A DNA stretch of 64,000 nt, taken from positions 124,001-188,000 of the forward strand of contig BROG01000903.1 in NCBI GenBank assembly GCA_030159075.1. The letters run 5' to 3'. How positions within the stretch are numbered: the first letter of the stretch is position 1; each line of letters starts with the position of its first letter. This stretch comes from Atrina japonica (lineage: Eukaryota > Mollusca > Bivalvia > Pterioida > Pinnidae). The position numbers and the translations under genes are program-made. Below the pieces are notes generated by a model. The model did no database searches. It was not told the origin of the DNA and saw nothing but the letters and a program-made list of their open reading frames with translations. Of this stretch, positions 10,301 to 22,319 are shown piece by piece.

Positions 10301-12898
10301 ATACATGTAGATAATATATTTGTAATGTTTGGATACCTTATCTTCCAGCAAACTGTCGGCATTCTCATGGGGACCAATTGGACCCCTTTATTGCTTGACC
10401 TGTGTTGTTATTGAAATGAAGCAAATTTCACTCAAAAGCTTCTGAATAAAAAAAAAGAAATCCTAGTGGTAGCCTTTAACTTGACATCTAGAAATATTAG
10501 ATATAATGACAGTTTTCATATATTTGTCAATGCGATATATCCCAACAAATTAGAAATTAAGGAGACAGGAGAACAAGGAACACACGCTTCCTATTTGGAC
10601 ATTGTACTTACTATAGACACAGATAAGAAATTGATAACCAGGCTATACACAAGTGCAACTATTTTATTTTTCCCATCGTAAATTTATGTAGTAATATTCC
10701 CCAATCACCTACATATGTTGTTTATATCACACCAGTGATCCGGTATGCTAATATATATATCCAACATATGAACATTTCATATACAGAAACAATCTACTTA
10801 CTGACAAATTATTGGCTGCAGGATATCGAAAATCGCACGAAAAGTTGATTATAGCGTTTGTTGATTCATCTTAGATTTATAATTTAAACATGGTTTCTCT
10901 CAGTAACTCACATTAACTGATGAAAAACTAGATTTAACAAGAACAAGAGAACCACAAACGGTACATAACAGGTCTGCGATATAAAGCGATGCACAGTTTA
11001 TTTGAAGGAAGCAATTAACACTAAGGATGCAAAAGAGGAGTATTAGTTGCGTTGAGATTAGAGCTTGAGTATAACCTTGTATAATATACAGGTTTAGATC
11101 TACCAAGGAAAACTGACATATCCTGGATCAGCCAGAACCCAAACCAATACGGACTACTTTCCAAAAATAGGTTGTACAGGAAAAGCATATTGCCTTGCAC
11201 GGACAGCATGCATTACTAAATCTGAAGTAGCTTGTCACCAGTGTTATGATCAGATTGAGAATCGTTGCGTTTATAAACATGCGCCGATTTACCTTGGTAG
11301 ACCTGTATAAGAGTATACATGCAGATATATAATGCAATGTGTCTTGATTCGAAAATCTACAGAGCGCAGGTATGTAAAATTTATAAAAATAGTAATGTTA
11401 CCCTACATTCACAGGCAATGGCGTTGAAAAATTGATTTGCCTTGATAACATGTTACCTGGAAAAATTAGATGAAGTATTTTTTACAACAAATAATTCATT
11501 AGATTACTCAGAAAGCGTCGACAAGATAAGGTACAAATTTCTAAAAATAGCAGCATTCATAAACCACGACCTTGAAGTTCAACTTGTCTCGAGAATTATT
11601 AGGAAGGAACAATTGTATAAAAACATGCTTGATGGAAAGGCTCCATACAATCTAAATGTTGGCGTAAAGTTACATATAACATTTCTAAAAATAGTAACGA
11701 TGACCTACATTTGTATACCACAGCCTTGAAATTCGACTCGTCTCGGACGTATAAAAACTAGGTTTAAGTGTTTAAAAATCACAAGAATGATTTAAACCTA
11801 GTTTTCTAGAGACAAAATGTAGAGTAGAAAAAAGTAGATTTAACTACGCCGCATTTACATTAACGAATATTAAAATGAGTTTGGCGTTGTTAAACCATGT
11901 TTTCATAATTAAATCTAGTTTTTCTTCAAATGGTGTGGGTTTACAAGAAAAGCTACGATTAACTGAAGAAAAAAATAGTTTAAATGGAGAAGAATTAGAT
12001 TTAACTCATTAGTATGTGTTCCCATCCTAAATACCCTTGACTTTCACTTTATGCCGAGCCCTTGGCGACGGAACCGTCATTATTTCTTTTTAAAGTCTCA
12101 AATGTGACTAGTTATTTCGAAATTAACAAGGTGCAATTCACCACTAAACCACCACAAACACATAGCAACTGAATGTTTAAATATTCCGGATCATATTTAT
12201 CACGCTATCCATCATTTTCAAATTCCTCGAAAATAGTACCATTTAATACATTGTTTAACTTTTCACTATTCTAGAATTTCTTTCTAATTTTAAAAGTCTT
12301 ATTCTTTGTAATTTTAGGAAAAACGACGTTTGGTATCAAAATGATCAGAAAACGAATGAAAAAGTACAACGTAGAGAATTTCAACACAGATGTGAGAACA
12401 CCACAGGGCATCGCCTCGTTGAGGAATCAGTTGATCGTCTGTGATGCAGAACCAAAACTTATAAAGATATTTGACATAACAGATCGTCGTTGTATTAGAA
12501 TAATAAGTGGAAATCAGGGGGAACTATTTAATACCCCATGGTATATTAGTACCAATCCGAAGAAACATGTGTACACAAATACAGAGCTTATTTTAACCGA
12601 TAGTCGTTCAAAAAGCGTACTTGTTTTAAGTTACAATGGGAATTTGAAACGGATATATGACAAGTCAACATTTCCGGATTCATTTTACCCTACCAGGACG
12701 TCTCTGGATCACGTCTCTGGCACACTCTACATTGCTGATCAAGGAAACAGGGAAATATTCGTCGTACGACACGGCAATATCACAAAGCTGGGCTATAGTA
12801 CATTCCGTAAGAAACCTATAGCGATGGACTTCGACAAAAACCAAAACCTGTGGGTTGCATCACGAAAGGGATCGTTTGTGAGATTTCAGTTGCCATGA
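7361..12898 (+). CDS. TRIM-NHL E3 ubiquitin ligase, copy A (left arm)
   Basis: Three coding exons (7361-9128, 9329-9511, 12318-12898) join in phase 1 through GTAACT and GTATGG donors and AG acceptors, giving 843 residues. The RING finger uses C20, C23, C35, H37, C40, C43, C62 and C65. B-box 1 spans about 109-147 and B-box 2 about 159-193. A coiled coil follows at about 200-310. The acidic linker carries two proline motifs of the PPLPPR type (near 375 and 482). Exons 2 and 3 encode six NHL-like blades, including SGTLYIADQGN. TRIM-NHL proteins act as ubiquitin ligases or RNA-binding regulators, and molluscan expansions are linked to innate immunity; the substrate here is unknown. S39 replaces the Phe (GHSFC) found in the other three copies. 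Three residues are deleted in exon 3 compared with the right-arm gene. Intron 2 (2.8 kb) holds retroelement relics. The ATG is chosen because it follows the conserved acceptor and is shared by all four copies. Confidence 0.9.
9585..9660 (+). mobile_element. Old SINE 3'-end remnant in intron 2 of TRIM A (left)
   Basis: The segment CCCCGTCAAGAATTTTCAC then ATGAAGACGTCGCC resembles the 3' end of SINE-1 read in reverse. The same remnant lies just after exon 2 in all four TRIM genes (about 18930-19010, 46530-46600 and 58075-58140). That places its insertion before the A/B split. Confidence 0.55.
9800..10870 (+). mobile_element. Reverse-transcriptase element relic in intron 2 of TRIM A (left)
   Basis: Broken plus-strand frames carry RT-like pieces: a segment ending [15 protein letters not shown], then FQQTVGI.MGTN, then YPNKLEIKETGEQ and ASYLDIVLTIDTD. 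These match the better frames at 22320-23203 and 23978-24544. Stops and frameshifts make it inactive. It is mirrored at 56860-57905, so it predates the arm duplication, and gene B lacks it. Confidence 0.8.
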
Positions 12899-13209
12899 CA
12901 AACAAAGATTGATTGTTATCATGTTATCTGCTGACATCAACTTCAGTTTAATGAATTTATAAAACATATCTTATATTGATTTTTATTTAGACAAGAAGTG
13001 TATATAGTTTTGACCTATTTCAGTATCAAAAACAACACTTGATTCAAATTTAATATTAAATTAAGTGTTGTTTTTGATACTTTATGGCTAAAAATATATC
13101 AAATCAGAAATGAATATTTTTGGTTGGTCGAGAATCTGACCTTGTGATTTTAGGAATAGTAAAACATATTCGAGATGAACCACAGAATGATCTTCAAAAG
13201 AGTTAAGTA
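12899..13209. other. 3' flank of TRIM A, mirrored, no gene seen
   Basis: The first bases after the stop are still alignable with the 3' flank of TRIM B (CTGACAT.AACT blocks), supporting the A/B duplication. A short inverted pair, AAAACAACACTT against AAGTGTTGTTTT near 13030-13075, could form a hairpin, possibly near the transcript end. A matching sequence is present at about 54300-54330. Confidence 0.5.
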
Positions 13210-13214
13210 ACAAT

Positions 13215-13316
13215 GTGCCAATTACTTGAAGACAGTGCCAAGGTAATTATCACTTGAAGACAGTGCCAAGGTAATTATCACTTGAAGACAGTGCCAAGGT
13301 AATTATCAACTGAAGA
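13215..13316. repeat. Minisatellite, 28 bp unit, three copies (left arm)
   Basis: Three units contain CCAAGGTAATTATC. The mirrored right-arm locus (53393-54160) has about 27 units. Confidence 0.92.
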
Positions 13317-13436
13317 CAACTAGCTTTTTATTGGAAATTTGTTCAATCAAATTTTGAAGTTTACGACCAAATATCCATCTTAAATGTATAATATGAAGAG
13401 AGTAGAAGTAAAAACCTGTAATACTAGTAATTAATT

Positions 13437-13676
13437 TTGATTTGATTTGATTTTTTATTTTACGCCATACTCAACAATTTTTCAGTCATATGATGGCGTC
13501 CAGTTTTTATTGGTGGAAGAGAAACCCCGGTTACCCGGGTAAAGACCACCGACCTTCCGCAAGAAAACTGGCAAACTTTCCCACTTAATTCGAAATGACC
13601 CTAGCGGGATTCGAACCAGAGATGAGAGGCCGTGTGATTTAAAGCGCAATGCTCTAACCACTCGGCCACGGAGGCC
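13437..13676 (-). mobile_element. SINE-2 insertion unique to the left arm, 13 bp target duplication
   Basis: The element is complete on the minus strand with head GTGGCCGAGTGG, B-box GGTTCGAATCC and a tail of ATC/AAATC repeats. It is flanked by CTAGTAATTAATT at 13424-13436 and 13677-13689. The right arm at about 53270-53290 shows the unfilled site with one copy of this sequence. Confidence 0.95.
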
Positions 13677-13689
13677 CTAGTAATTAATT

Positions 13690-15485
13690 AATTATCTTTC
13701 TAAAAACTGAGTCTAATTAACAAATGCTGTTTCTCACGCATTTAGGTTCACCTCAATAGATATGAGGGGAGTTTATGCTATCGTCCTAGGCCGCCATGTA
13801 AAGAGATTCGTTTAGGAATGCTTTTATATGTCATACTTCTACAAAATTTGCATGGCATATACGTCCTGGGATTCTACATACATTATACGTATAAGTTATG
13901 ATCTGCAATGTAGAAAATATTTTTGATTGTTTGTACAAAGTTTGAAAGAAAATAGATCTGCTTGCATGCATATAATAATCGTCCGATTCACATAAGATGG
14001 CGTGGCGCAGTAATCTACAAATTATCATACGGATGATTCTACTCACTTTTCTGATATGAAAAGCTGCACTGGAAAAACATTTGATTCCACAATGGATACT
14101 TTCTTATGTATGGTGACAAGTAGGAACGATTACTCTAGCAGTCAATGTAATTTTAATGTTATGCTTTATTACCTAATATTTGAACTCGTCCAGGTCAAGA
14201 AATGGTTCACAAGACTACCTCGTCTGGTTATATGAATTTCCCTATATGTATGTATTGTTATGGTGGCGAAAAGACAAAAGGTATAAACATAACGTTACAG
14301 ATTCCAAAGTATTAATATTCAGGATATTTTAGAGATAAAATACAAATCTGGTGAAATTTGGACAAACACGGACCTCTTAAATCCATAATTAAAATTTAAA
14401 TTTTGTCCTCTTAATTTGGTAGACTTCCAAAATAAATGAAAAATGGCACATTTAACCCCAGGAGTCTGGGCCTAATTTTGATAATATTTTCGACATCCAT
14501 AAATTACATAAGTATCGATGGTTTTATCATGGTGTTTATGTATTACGTCACAAATCCATCCATTGTCTTTGTAATAAATAGAAATGACATTACTTTCACA
14601 ACGAAAACGTATTTCTCCCGAAATAATAAATATATTACAATAGAATTTCTAACAAAGCCTCAGGTGTTTGTGAATCAAGTTTTGTTAGAATTGGATGACA
14701 GAGTTATTGGAAAAAAAAACATGAATTAACTAAAAGTATACAGCGAAAATAAATTATGGCAACATGACAACCAATTACTGTGAGTGTCTTAAATAGTTTA
14801 GTGTCAATATTTTGTTTATAATCACCAGGCCAATTATAACTTGGCATGGTCCATTAAGGTTTTTGCCTCCATTTTATAGAAAGATTTGGTATTTGATGTA
14901 TTATATTTGAAATTTCTTACAGGGACTCTTGTTCGCTTCCCATTGATTTCGAATTTACTTATCGACGTCATTTCTAATCGCATCGTATCTCGTAGTACAA
15001 GTGCGCATCCATTAAATAGCTACGATGCATGTCTCTTTGCCAAGAAAATTAGAAAAAAAAAATGTATTAAGTAGTATACGAAAATATTCACATCTAACCC
15101 ATCGTGTTCTAATGGACTTCAGTTTTGATTATCGATTGGTAATTCTTCATTTTTACTTCATAACTATCGTCGTGTTCACAGACATCTATAAATAGAGTAT
15201 GTTTATTTGAAAATTTCATTGTGTTCACATGTTAGTATCTATGTTCGAAACTATGATTGTTTTCACGTATAGTTGAATAGGGTATGTTTATTCGAAACTC
15301 TAAATTTTTTCTCATAATGTTAAAAAGAGAATGTTTATTGGAAACTCTGATTGTGTTGAAATAAAGCTGTAATAGAGTATGTGTATTCGAAACCTTCATT
15401 GCCTTCACATATAACTAGATAGGGAATGATTACACGAAACTGTCAATGTGTTCACATATCTAAAAATGAATACAGCTATATATAA
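13690..15485. other. Intergenic, mirrored at about 51480-53270, retroelement debris
   Basis: I see no credible gene. GGACAAACACGGACCTC at about 14371 marks a fragment of the retroelement 3' tail. The stretch at 15090-15160 (GATTATCGATTGGTAATTC) resembles the tail of the RT relic at 23519. A 97-codon open frame at 14436 is truncated by changes in the mirrored copy. Near 15180-15470 a loosely repeated motif of about 60 bp contains TATGTTTATTCGAAACT-like steps. Confidence 0.55.
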
Positions 15486-15637
15486 AATATAAGAGTAATC
15501 AACAATCACATCGAGCAATACATATAAAATGAACAAGAATTGACCAGACACTACATAACATTATACTACATTATTAAACTGACAGACCAAATTTACCAAA
15601 ATTATTAAAACTTTGAATGCATAATCTCATTATTTTT
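15486..15637. repeat. 150 bp companion sequence attached to a SINE-1 tail
   Basis: Its reverse complement is at 26000-26160, again directly abutting a SINE-1 tail. It contains TTGACCAGACACTACATAAC and AAACTTTGAATGCATAAT. The right arm has the same SINE-1 insertion at 51187 without this stretch. Confidence 0.7.
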
Positions 15638-15920
15638 TGTTTGTTTGTTTATTGTTGTTTAACGTCCAATTCAAGAATATTTCACTCATATGGAGACGTC
15701 ACCAAATGCCGGTGAAGGGCTTTAAATTTTGGCCTATGCTCGGCTCTTACGGCCATTGAGCAGTGCGGGTTCTTTAACGTGCCGACACCTACTGTGACAT
15801 GGGACCTCCAGTTTTTACTGTCTCATCCGAAAGACAGGAAACCAACCTGTCGCCGGCGGGACTCGAACTTACGACCTCACGATCCAGAGTCGAGCGCAAC
15901 CGACTGAGCCAGGCCGGCTC
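15638..15920 (-). mobile_element. SINE-1 copy (tRNA-headed)
   Basis: On the minus strand it runs from GAGCCGGCCTGGCTCAGTCG through the B-box GTTCGAGTCC, the body with CGGCACGTTAAAGAACC and GGACGTTAAACAACAATAAA, to a CAAA tail. The tRNA-like head has lost a few bases. It is mirrored by 51187-51474, so it is an old shared insertion. Confidence 0.92.
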
Positions 15921-16075
15921 CAGCTGTATATGTATGTATGTATGCTGACAACTGTCAATTTGTTAGCATACATCTAAAACAATATGTATGTTCGAAACCA
16001 TCACATAGTGGTGACAGATCTGTATAAAAGGTGACAGATCTGTATAAAAAATATATATCGTGTGAAACAATATAT

Positions 16076-16190
16076 TCTCCCTCCCTCTATCTCTATCTTC
16101 CCCCCCTCTCTCTCTCTCTCTCTGTCTCTGTTTCTCTGTCTGTCTGTCACTCCCTCTCTTTGTCTTTTCTCTCTCTTTGTCTTTTCTCTG

Positions 16191-16238
<48 letters not shown>
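16076..16238. repeat. CT-rich low-complexity tract
   Basis: Interrupted CT, CTGT and CTTT runs. The long Ser/Leu and Arg/Glu frames across it are artefacts. It is mirrored by the purine tract at 50931-51030. Confidence 0.95.
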
Positions 16239-16244
<6 letters not shown>

Positions 16245-16771
16245 ACAAGAAAGGTGTCTGCATAGAAATTGAAACGAGATATCATCGAATGTTATCAATG
16301 TTAATATTTTGAAACAGGAAGCGACTTTAACCGACTCTCTGGTGAAGTCACTTGATCTGAGTACAAAATATTATGACAAAACTGCAAAGAATGGAGACAA
16401 TTAGTTTTGCAATCAGTAGCAAATCTCTTTCATAAGATACAAAACATCAGTTTGACATTATTCTAAACACTAAACACATCAGGGGCAATCCACTTGCGAG
16501 TGGAACGTTCTACAACTAGACCATTCTATCTCTGTATGTCTCTGCCAAGAGTATACCTGATTTTCTACTTTCTTATATATTGAGCGAATCAATTAAGGCC
16601 CTTGCCAAATACTTCATTCATGTTCTTATTTTGTTTTACTCAAAAGAACATAAATCATTTATAAAACAAACAACGCAATTATTAGATAGGAAGCGAAGCG
16701 ATCGGATTTATTCAGAAATATTACATAATTAATCACAGTAAACAAAGAAACTCATATAGATCGGTTCATTT

Positions 16772-16776
<5 letters not shown>

Positions 16777-16858
<82 letters not shown>
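16777..16858. repeat. (AT)n microsatellite
   Basis: About 40 AT units, mirrored by a shorter run at 48583-48626. Confidence 0.98.
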
Positions 16859-16859
<1 letters not shown>

Positions 16860-16861
<2 letters not shown>

Positions 16862-18182
16862 CGACCATCGTTTTCATCTTCATCTACGCCGTCATCAACA
16901 TATTCATCTAACAAATAAAAACATAAACTACCAAGGCAAATTAGTAGATTAGACTGAATTCAAATCTTTTGCATGGGGTGGGAGGGAAGACAGAAAATTC
17001 GTGTGAACAGTTCCCGACCGAGCCTTAGAATTACTTTACAATACAAATTTACTATCGGTCAAAAACTATTCACGTATGACTATTTGCAACGTGCATTAGG
17101 CAACCAATAAACAATTACCTTTTTTCCCGTTTGATACCCTCTATCGTAACTAACGTCAACAAACTTACAAACACATTTGAATATATATTAAATAACATAA
17201 AACGTAAATACACACGAGTTTACAACAAGGTTGTCTGGCTGAAAAAAACGATTGTCATTATACAGAAACATTAACATCTGACAATAACACCTAACAATAT
17301 CTATGTACATGTATTTGTCAAATGTAAGAAACTAATAATTTTAATCCATAATTATTGCATACGTTTGCATAGACAGACGTTTAATTATCTATGCTACATG
17401 AATGTAGACCTAGAATTTGATCCTTATTATTCATTAAATTTGCACATGTAGATGTAATAGATAATATATGTATTTTAACAGATATCAAAAACATCAAATA
17501 TTAAAGGTTGATTAACGGTTTTTTTCTCAAAATTGTCTTTCGATTTTTACCAATTAGATTAATATGCAACAAAAAGATATATATACAGGCATACAAATTC
17601 TTACGTCCTTTACATTTTTTGTGAAAATTGCTTGTGAAACCAACTTTGGTAAGTTATACACTTGCAGTTGATAAATTCAACCTTATTATTATATAGTAAC
17701 TTGATCTGTGCTTTTGTCACAGAATATAGAAGAATATAAGATTTTTTATCTGTGTATAGCTCTTATGTGTAATGGTACATCAAGTATAAGTAGAAAATAT
17801 TTTTGTTGGTAAACAGAGCTAATGCCTATTTAAATAATTTAGTTCCTATTTCCAAACAATGCCATAGCAGTTAGGATATCTTAATAAAAATATAACTATG
17901 AATTAAGTGTAGAATATGTGGTATGCAAACTGAGAATAGAGTTCAAATAGTTAAATAGCTTATTTTTATATGGTTTTGCGTCTCATATAACTATGAAGCA
18001 ATTTAATCATTTGTCTGGAAAATTATTTCTTTTGAAAAATGTTTGTTACGATTTATTCATTTTTGTATTGACAATTCCACATATATTTACAGAAAATGAA
18101 GTCGGCAGTTGGCATAGAGAATTTAAACTTGGACGTTCAGTTAATGTCAGCATATCTTATAATAACGATCAGTCGTTTTTCG
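16860..18182. other. 3' flank of TRIM B (left), mirrored at about 47353-48500, no gene seen
   Basis: Unique AT-rich DNA. The part near 17690-17960 also resembles 40690-40930 in the right arm, suggesting a third copy of this flank. Open frames at 17993-18265 overlap the TRIM 3' end on the other strand and are not preserved. Confidence 0.55.
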
Positions 18183-19315
18183 TCATGGCAACTGAAATCT
18201 CACAAACGATCCCTTTCGTGACGCAACCCACAGGTTTTGGTTTTTGTCGAAGTCCATCGCTATAGGTTTCTTACGGAATGTACTATAGCCCAGCTTTATG
18301 ATATCGTCGCGTCGTACGACGAATATTTCCCTGTTTCCTTGATCAGCAATGTAGAGTGTGCCAGAGACGTGATCCAGAGACTTCTTGGTAGGGTAAAATG
18401 AATCCGAAAATGTTGACTTGTCATATATACGTTTCAATTTCCCATTGTAACTTAAAACATGTACGCTTTTCGTACTACTATCGGTTATAACAAGCTCTGT
18501 ATTTGTGTACACATGTTCTTCATCAAAAATCGGATTGGTACTAATATACCAAGGGGTATCAAATAATAGTTCCCCTTGATTTCCATTTATTATTTTAAAA
18601 GAACAGCGAGTTGTTATATCAAATATTTTTATAAGTTTTGGTTTTGCATCACAGACAATCAGTTGGTTCTCTAACGAAGTGATGCCCTGTGGTGTTTTGA
18701 CGTCTCTGTTGAAATCCGCTACCTTGTAATTTTTCTTTTGTTTTCTGATCATTTTGATACCAAACGTCGTTTCCCCTACAATAGTTGAAAAACAAATCTT
18801 TAAATATTTAGAAATAAGAGTGTCAGAAAGACATTTTAGAATATATAGTCAATAAAGTTCATTAAATGGTGGTATTATTAGGCTCAAGAAGGAGGTTTAA
18901 GAATTATTACAATGGCATCTTTCCATAAGACAGGTCAAACACTGTGGCACTTCACCTAAAAGAGGCGACATCTTCATATAAGTGAAAACTTTTTGACGGG
19001 AAGTTAAACTACAACAATCACTTTTGTTTGATCAATGTTTCTTCATTTTCTTGATAATATTTATACCAATAGTTCAGGAACCATACCATGGTCCGTAAGG
19101 AATACCACTTTCCTGTATTCTTCATCGTGTGCATTACGTGCTATTGTAAGGTCAAATGGATTCTTGATGGCTTTCGATTTTATTACACTAAGAAGCTTTC
19201 CGTCACTGTTGAAAACTGGCAAAGATGATTCGGTGTTACTGGCTACGAATATTTCACCCTCGTCTGACACTGCAATACCTTAGAATTAGAAAAATAATGA
19301 AAATTGCACACCACA

Positions 19316-19365
<50 letters not shown>

Positions 19366-21632
19366 ATGAATATCAAAATAAATACAGTTTTATATCGCAA
19401 CTTATCGACGACTTGAAGTAGTAAATTAACATGTATATTAAAGCATAAATAGAATTATGTCACGAAACTGAAAACAAGCTGTCGATCACAATTGTTGAGA
19501 TTTATCAAACAAAGTAAAGCAATAGTCTTAAAATATTCTTCATAACAAACCAATATTGCTCGAATGAAAAAAATTATAACTGACTTACCTGTTACATCCA
19601 CCTCTGCATTAAACATCAACTTTTTTCTGCAGTTAATAACTTTTGGTTCGCTTGGTGATGCTTCATACTCAAGTATTTCGTTATATAATTCTGTGCATTG
19701 ATCATTTGTATCCGGGGTCTGTTTGCCAGCTCCCTCACTGATATCTTCTGTTTCAGATCCTGGAGGAAGTGGCGGAAGAGGACGATGGCAATTGATAGAT
19801 GTTGTTACTTGAAATGTATCATTATATTCTTCCATACCAGAATTATCTTCTTCCTCATAGATTTCTCCATCTATGTTGACATTATGTTTGCCAGCTCCCT
19901 CACTGATATCTTCTGTTTCAGTTCTTAGAGGAAATGGCATTGGAGGACGACGGCGAGGTCTGCAGTTGTGAGGCGTTGGTGCTTGAAAAGTATCATTATA
20001 TTCTTCTGAATCTTGATCATCTGTACACGTGTATTTCAATACAGTACCGTCTAATTCAGAATTGTCTTTTTCCTTATAGATTTCTTCATCTGTGTTGACA
20101 TTATGTTTACCAGCTCCCTCACTGATATCTTTTGCTTCAGTTCCTAGAGGAATTGGCGGTGGAGCACGACGGCGCGTTCTGCAGTAGATACATGTTGGTG
20201 CTTGAAATGGATCATGATATTTTTCCATATTGTCTGCTTCAGTTCCTAGCTGAACAACACCTTGATTAAGTATATCTCTACATCTTGGTGACTGCAATGA
20301 ATCTCTTCGCTTTGGTATGCATTGTATTTCATTTCGTGGCGGTAGGGGAGGACGAGAAGGCTTGTAATTGAAAAATGATAACGGTTTTTCCCATTTATCT
20401 GTGCACGGGGGTTTTAATGCAGATTCTTCCAAGTCACAATTTTCTTCATCATCGAAATTTTGATATAGGATGTCTGCTTCAGTTTGCATTGTATTCCGTG
20501 GCGACGTGAGAGTAGGACGAGGATTTGCAGATATCGATGACTGTGGGTTTGGAAACAGTCTTTTTATGTCATGGATACATTGGTTCAAAATGGTAAAGGT
20601 ATCGAGTTCGATATCAATATCGAAATTGAGCATATCTGATTTTTGATTATGTTCAATTTCCGCCAATTTTGATTGATGAAACGTATCTTGAAGAATGTCC
20701 AAAGCACTTCCATCTGTTCGAAGTCTTTTCACATGTACACATAAGCTTTCCAAGTTTTCTTTTCTTCTGCGATTATCATCTAATTCTGTTTGTATTTCAT
20801 CTTCAATTCTTTCATAATTTCCCTTTAATTCCTGTAGACCTGATTTTTTTTTCTCCTGAAGAATTGATGTTATATTCCTGATTAAATCTTCTACTCCGTT
20901 TGTTGCTTTATCATAGTTTGCTTTCAGTTGTGTTCTTTTTCCCTGTAATTCTGCATCTGTAGTATCACAGCACTGCAATGACTTGTTACAATCATCTTCT
21001 AGTTCAGCCAAATATTTCCTCCTTTCTTCTCCAGCTGTACTTATATTTGTCAAATGATGATTCTTATGTTGTGTTAGACCACAGCTGTTGCAAATTGGAA
21101 TATCATGATCTGTACAGTACAATTCAAGTCTCTGGGAAGGGTGGAGTTGGCAAAATATTTTCTTTGATTTAGGATTTTCTATTTCGTTGGGCTCTAGAAG
21201 ACAGTGGTTATATTTATGCTTTTTAGCACATTCTAAGCACAAATTTTTATCACATTCTCCGCAAGTTTTTATTTCTCCAAATGTCGCTTTACACTTTTCA
21301 CAGGTAAAGTTTTCTTTTTTACAGGAACCCGTGGCTTCTTTTCGTGCTTCTGTGATTTGAAATAGGTCAATGGCAGCCTTAAGTTGATAATTCGCTGGAA
21401 GTCCATCTACTCCTCTTAAGTCTAAGACAAATATTCGTCTGCAGTAAGGACAACTTGATGCGTTACTGCCGCCTTGATAACTATTTGTCCTATGCCAGTT
21501 GTCAACACAGTCTTTACAGAATGAATGCCCACATGGAAGGACTCTTGGGTCATTCATTAATTGGGTGCATACCTCACATAAACAAACATTTTTCCTTTTG
21601 GTTCTGAACGATAATTTGTTACTAAACGCCAT
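18183..21632 (-). CDS. TRIM-NHL E3 ubiquitin ligase, copy B (left arm)
   Basis: Three minus-strand exons (21632-19589, 19278-19087, 18775-18183) join in phase 1 and give 942 residues. The order is RING (C19 to C64, with PCGHSFC), B-box 1, B-box 2 and a long coiled coil. Next comes a linker with a PPLPPR motif and three tandem repeats built around TFQAPT-like and RRRPPMPFPL-like segments separated by acidic EDISEGAGK stretches. A six-bladed NHL-like propeller ends the protein. Proline motifs of this kind suggest SH3-type docking, which is inference. It converges on TRIM A, and both share a 3' flank. RING to B-box sequence is only about two-thirds identical to A by eye, while the middle of exon 1 is almost identical to the right-arm B gene. 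Intron 1 contains a (TG)n run. All junctions carry GT and AG. Confidence 0.9.
18930..19010 (-). mobile_element. Old SINE 3'-end remnant in intron 2 of TRIM B (left)
   Basis: Minus-strand reading gives TTTAACTTCCCGTCAAAAAG then ATGAAGATGTCGCC, the same fossil as in the other three TRIM genes. Confidence 0.5.
19324..19362. repeat. (TG)n microsatellite in intron 1 of TRIM B
   Basis: About 19 units. The right-arm intron has a longer compound CA, GA, TA and TACA array at 46033-46225. Confidence 0.97.
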
Positions 21633-21650
21633 GAATTTCTTCGATGGTCA

Positions 21651-21870
21651 TCTGCAAACATAAGATTGATATGGTTTACATGTACAACACTACATTAGTA
21701 AAATAACGACTGTTCATACCTATTCCGTGAGAGAACGTGCAACATGCAAACACGTGACTGTGACAAGTGTTGGATCCAAGTCAAGTCTGAATTGAGATTT
21801 TGTTTAATGTAATGACGCTTCTATTGCATACAACCACATGCGGATGGGAGGTCTGACGCTCATATTCCGC
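21651..21870 (-). promoter_or_regulatory. Conserved block upstream of TRIM B (left)
   Basis: Read on the minus strand it repeats the arrangement upstream of TRIM A: an E-box CACGTG (21751-21756) followed by TTTGCATG, then TTCTCTCAC, ATTTTACTAATGTAGTG and an acceptor-like TTATGTTTGCAG just before the start. Function is inferred from conservation in four copies. Confidence 0.45.
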
Positions 21871-21879
21871 AATTAAAAT

Positions 21880-22227
21880 ATATAATGAGACACCAGAATA
21901 ATATGCTCGAAAATATTTTGCCTTACATTAGGACTAATTTAATAATAAGAATTCGTATAGCATAAATGGTTTTAGTCCATGAATACATGCACATACTGCT
22001 ATTCATTGTTCGCGTTGCTGCACATGTGTGAAATGATATGTAAGATGTATTTGTATGTGTAGGTACATGAACCTGTGATACACTAGGATATTATGTGTCT
22101 TTCATACTCGATGTTCTGTAATATATAGAAATATATAATAATAAAATCAAATGGTAAGAGAAACTAACGATATGGGTGTTGAGTGGTGTTGATAATCATT
22201 TTAATAATGGGTTGAGCTGGCGAATAA

Positions 22228-22230
<3 letters not shown>
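21880..22230. other. Distal upstream region of TRIM B (left), no gene seen
   Basis: Still alignable with the region upstream of TRIM A (6960-7040) around the TCCATGAATACATG and GCATAAATGG steps, and with 43150-43500 in the other arm. Confidence 0.5.

Positions 22231-22310
<80 letters not shown>
22231..22310. repeat. (TA)n microsatellite
   Basis: About 40 units, mirrored by the longer run at 42936-43041. Confidence 0.98.
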
Positions 22311-22314
<4 letters not shown>

Positions 22315-22319
22315 CTGTG

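Noticed and set aside
14436..14729. 97-codon open frame
   Set aside because: The mirrored frame is shorter and altered, and the region overlaps retroelement debris.
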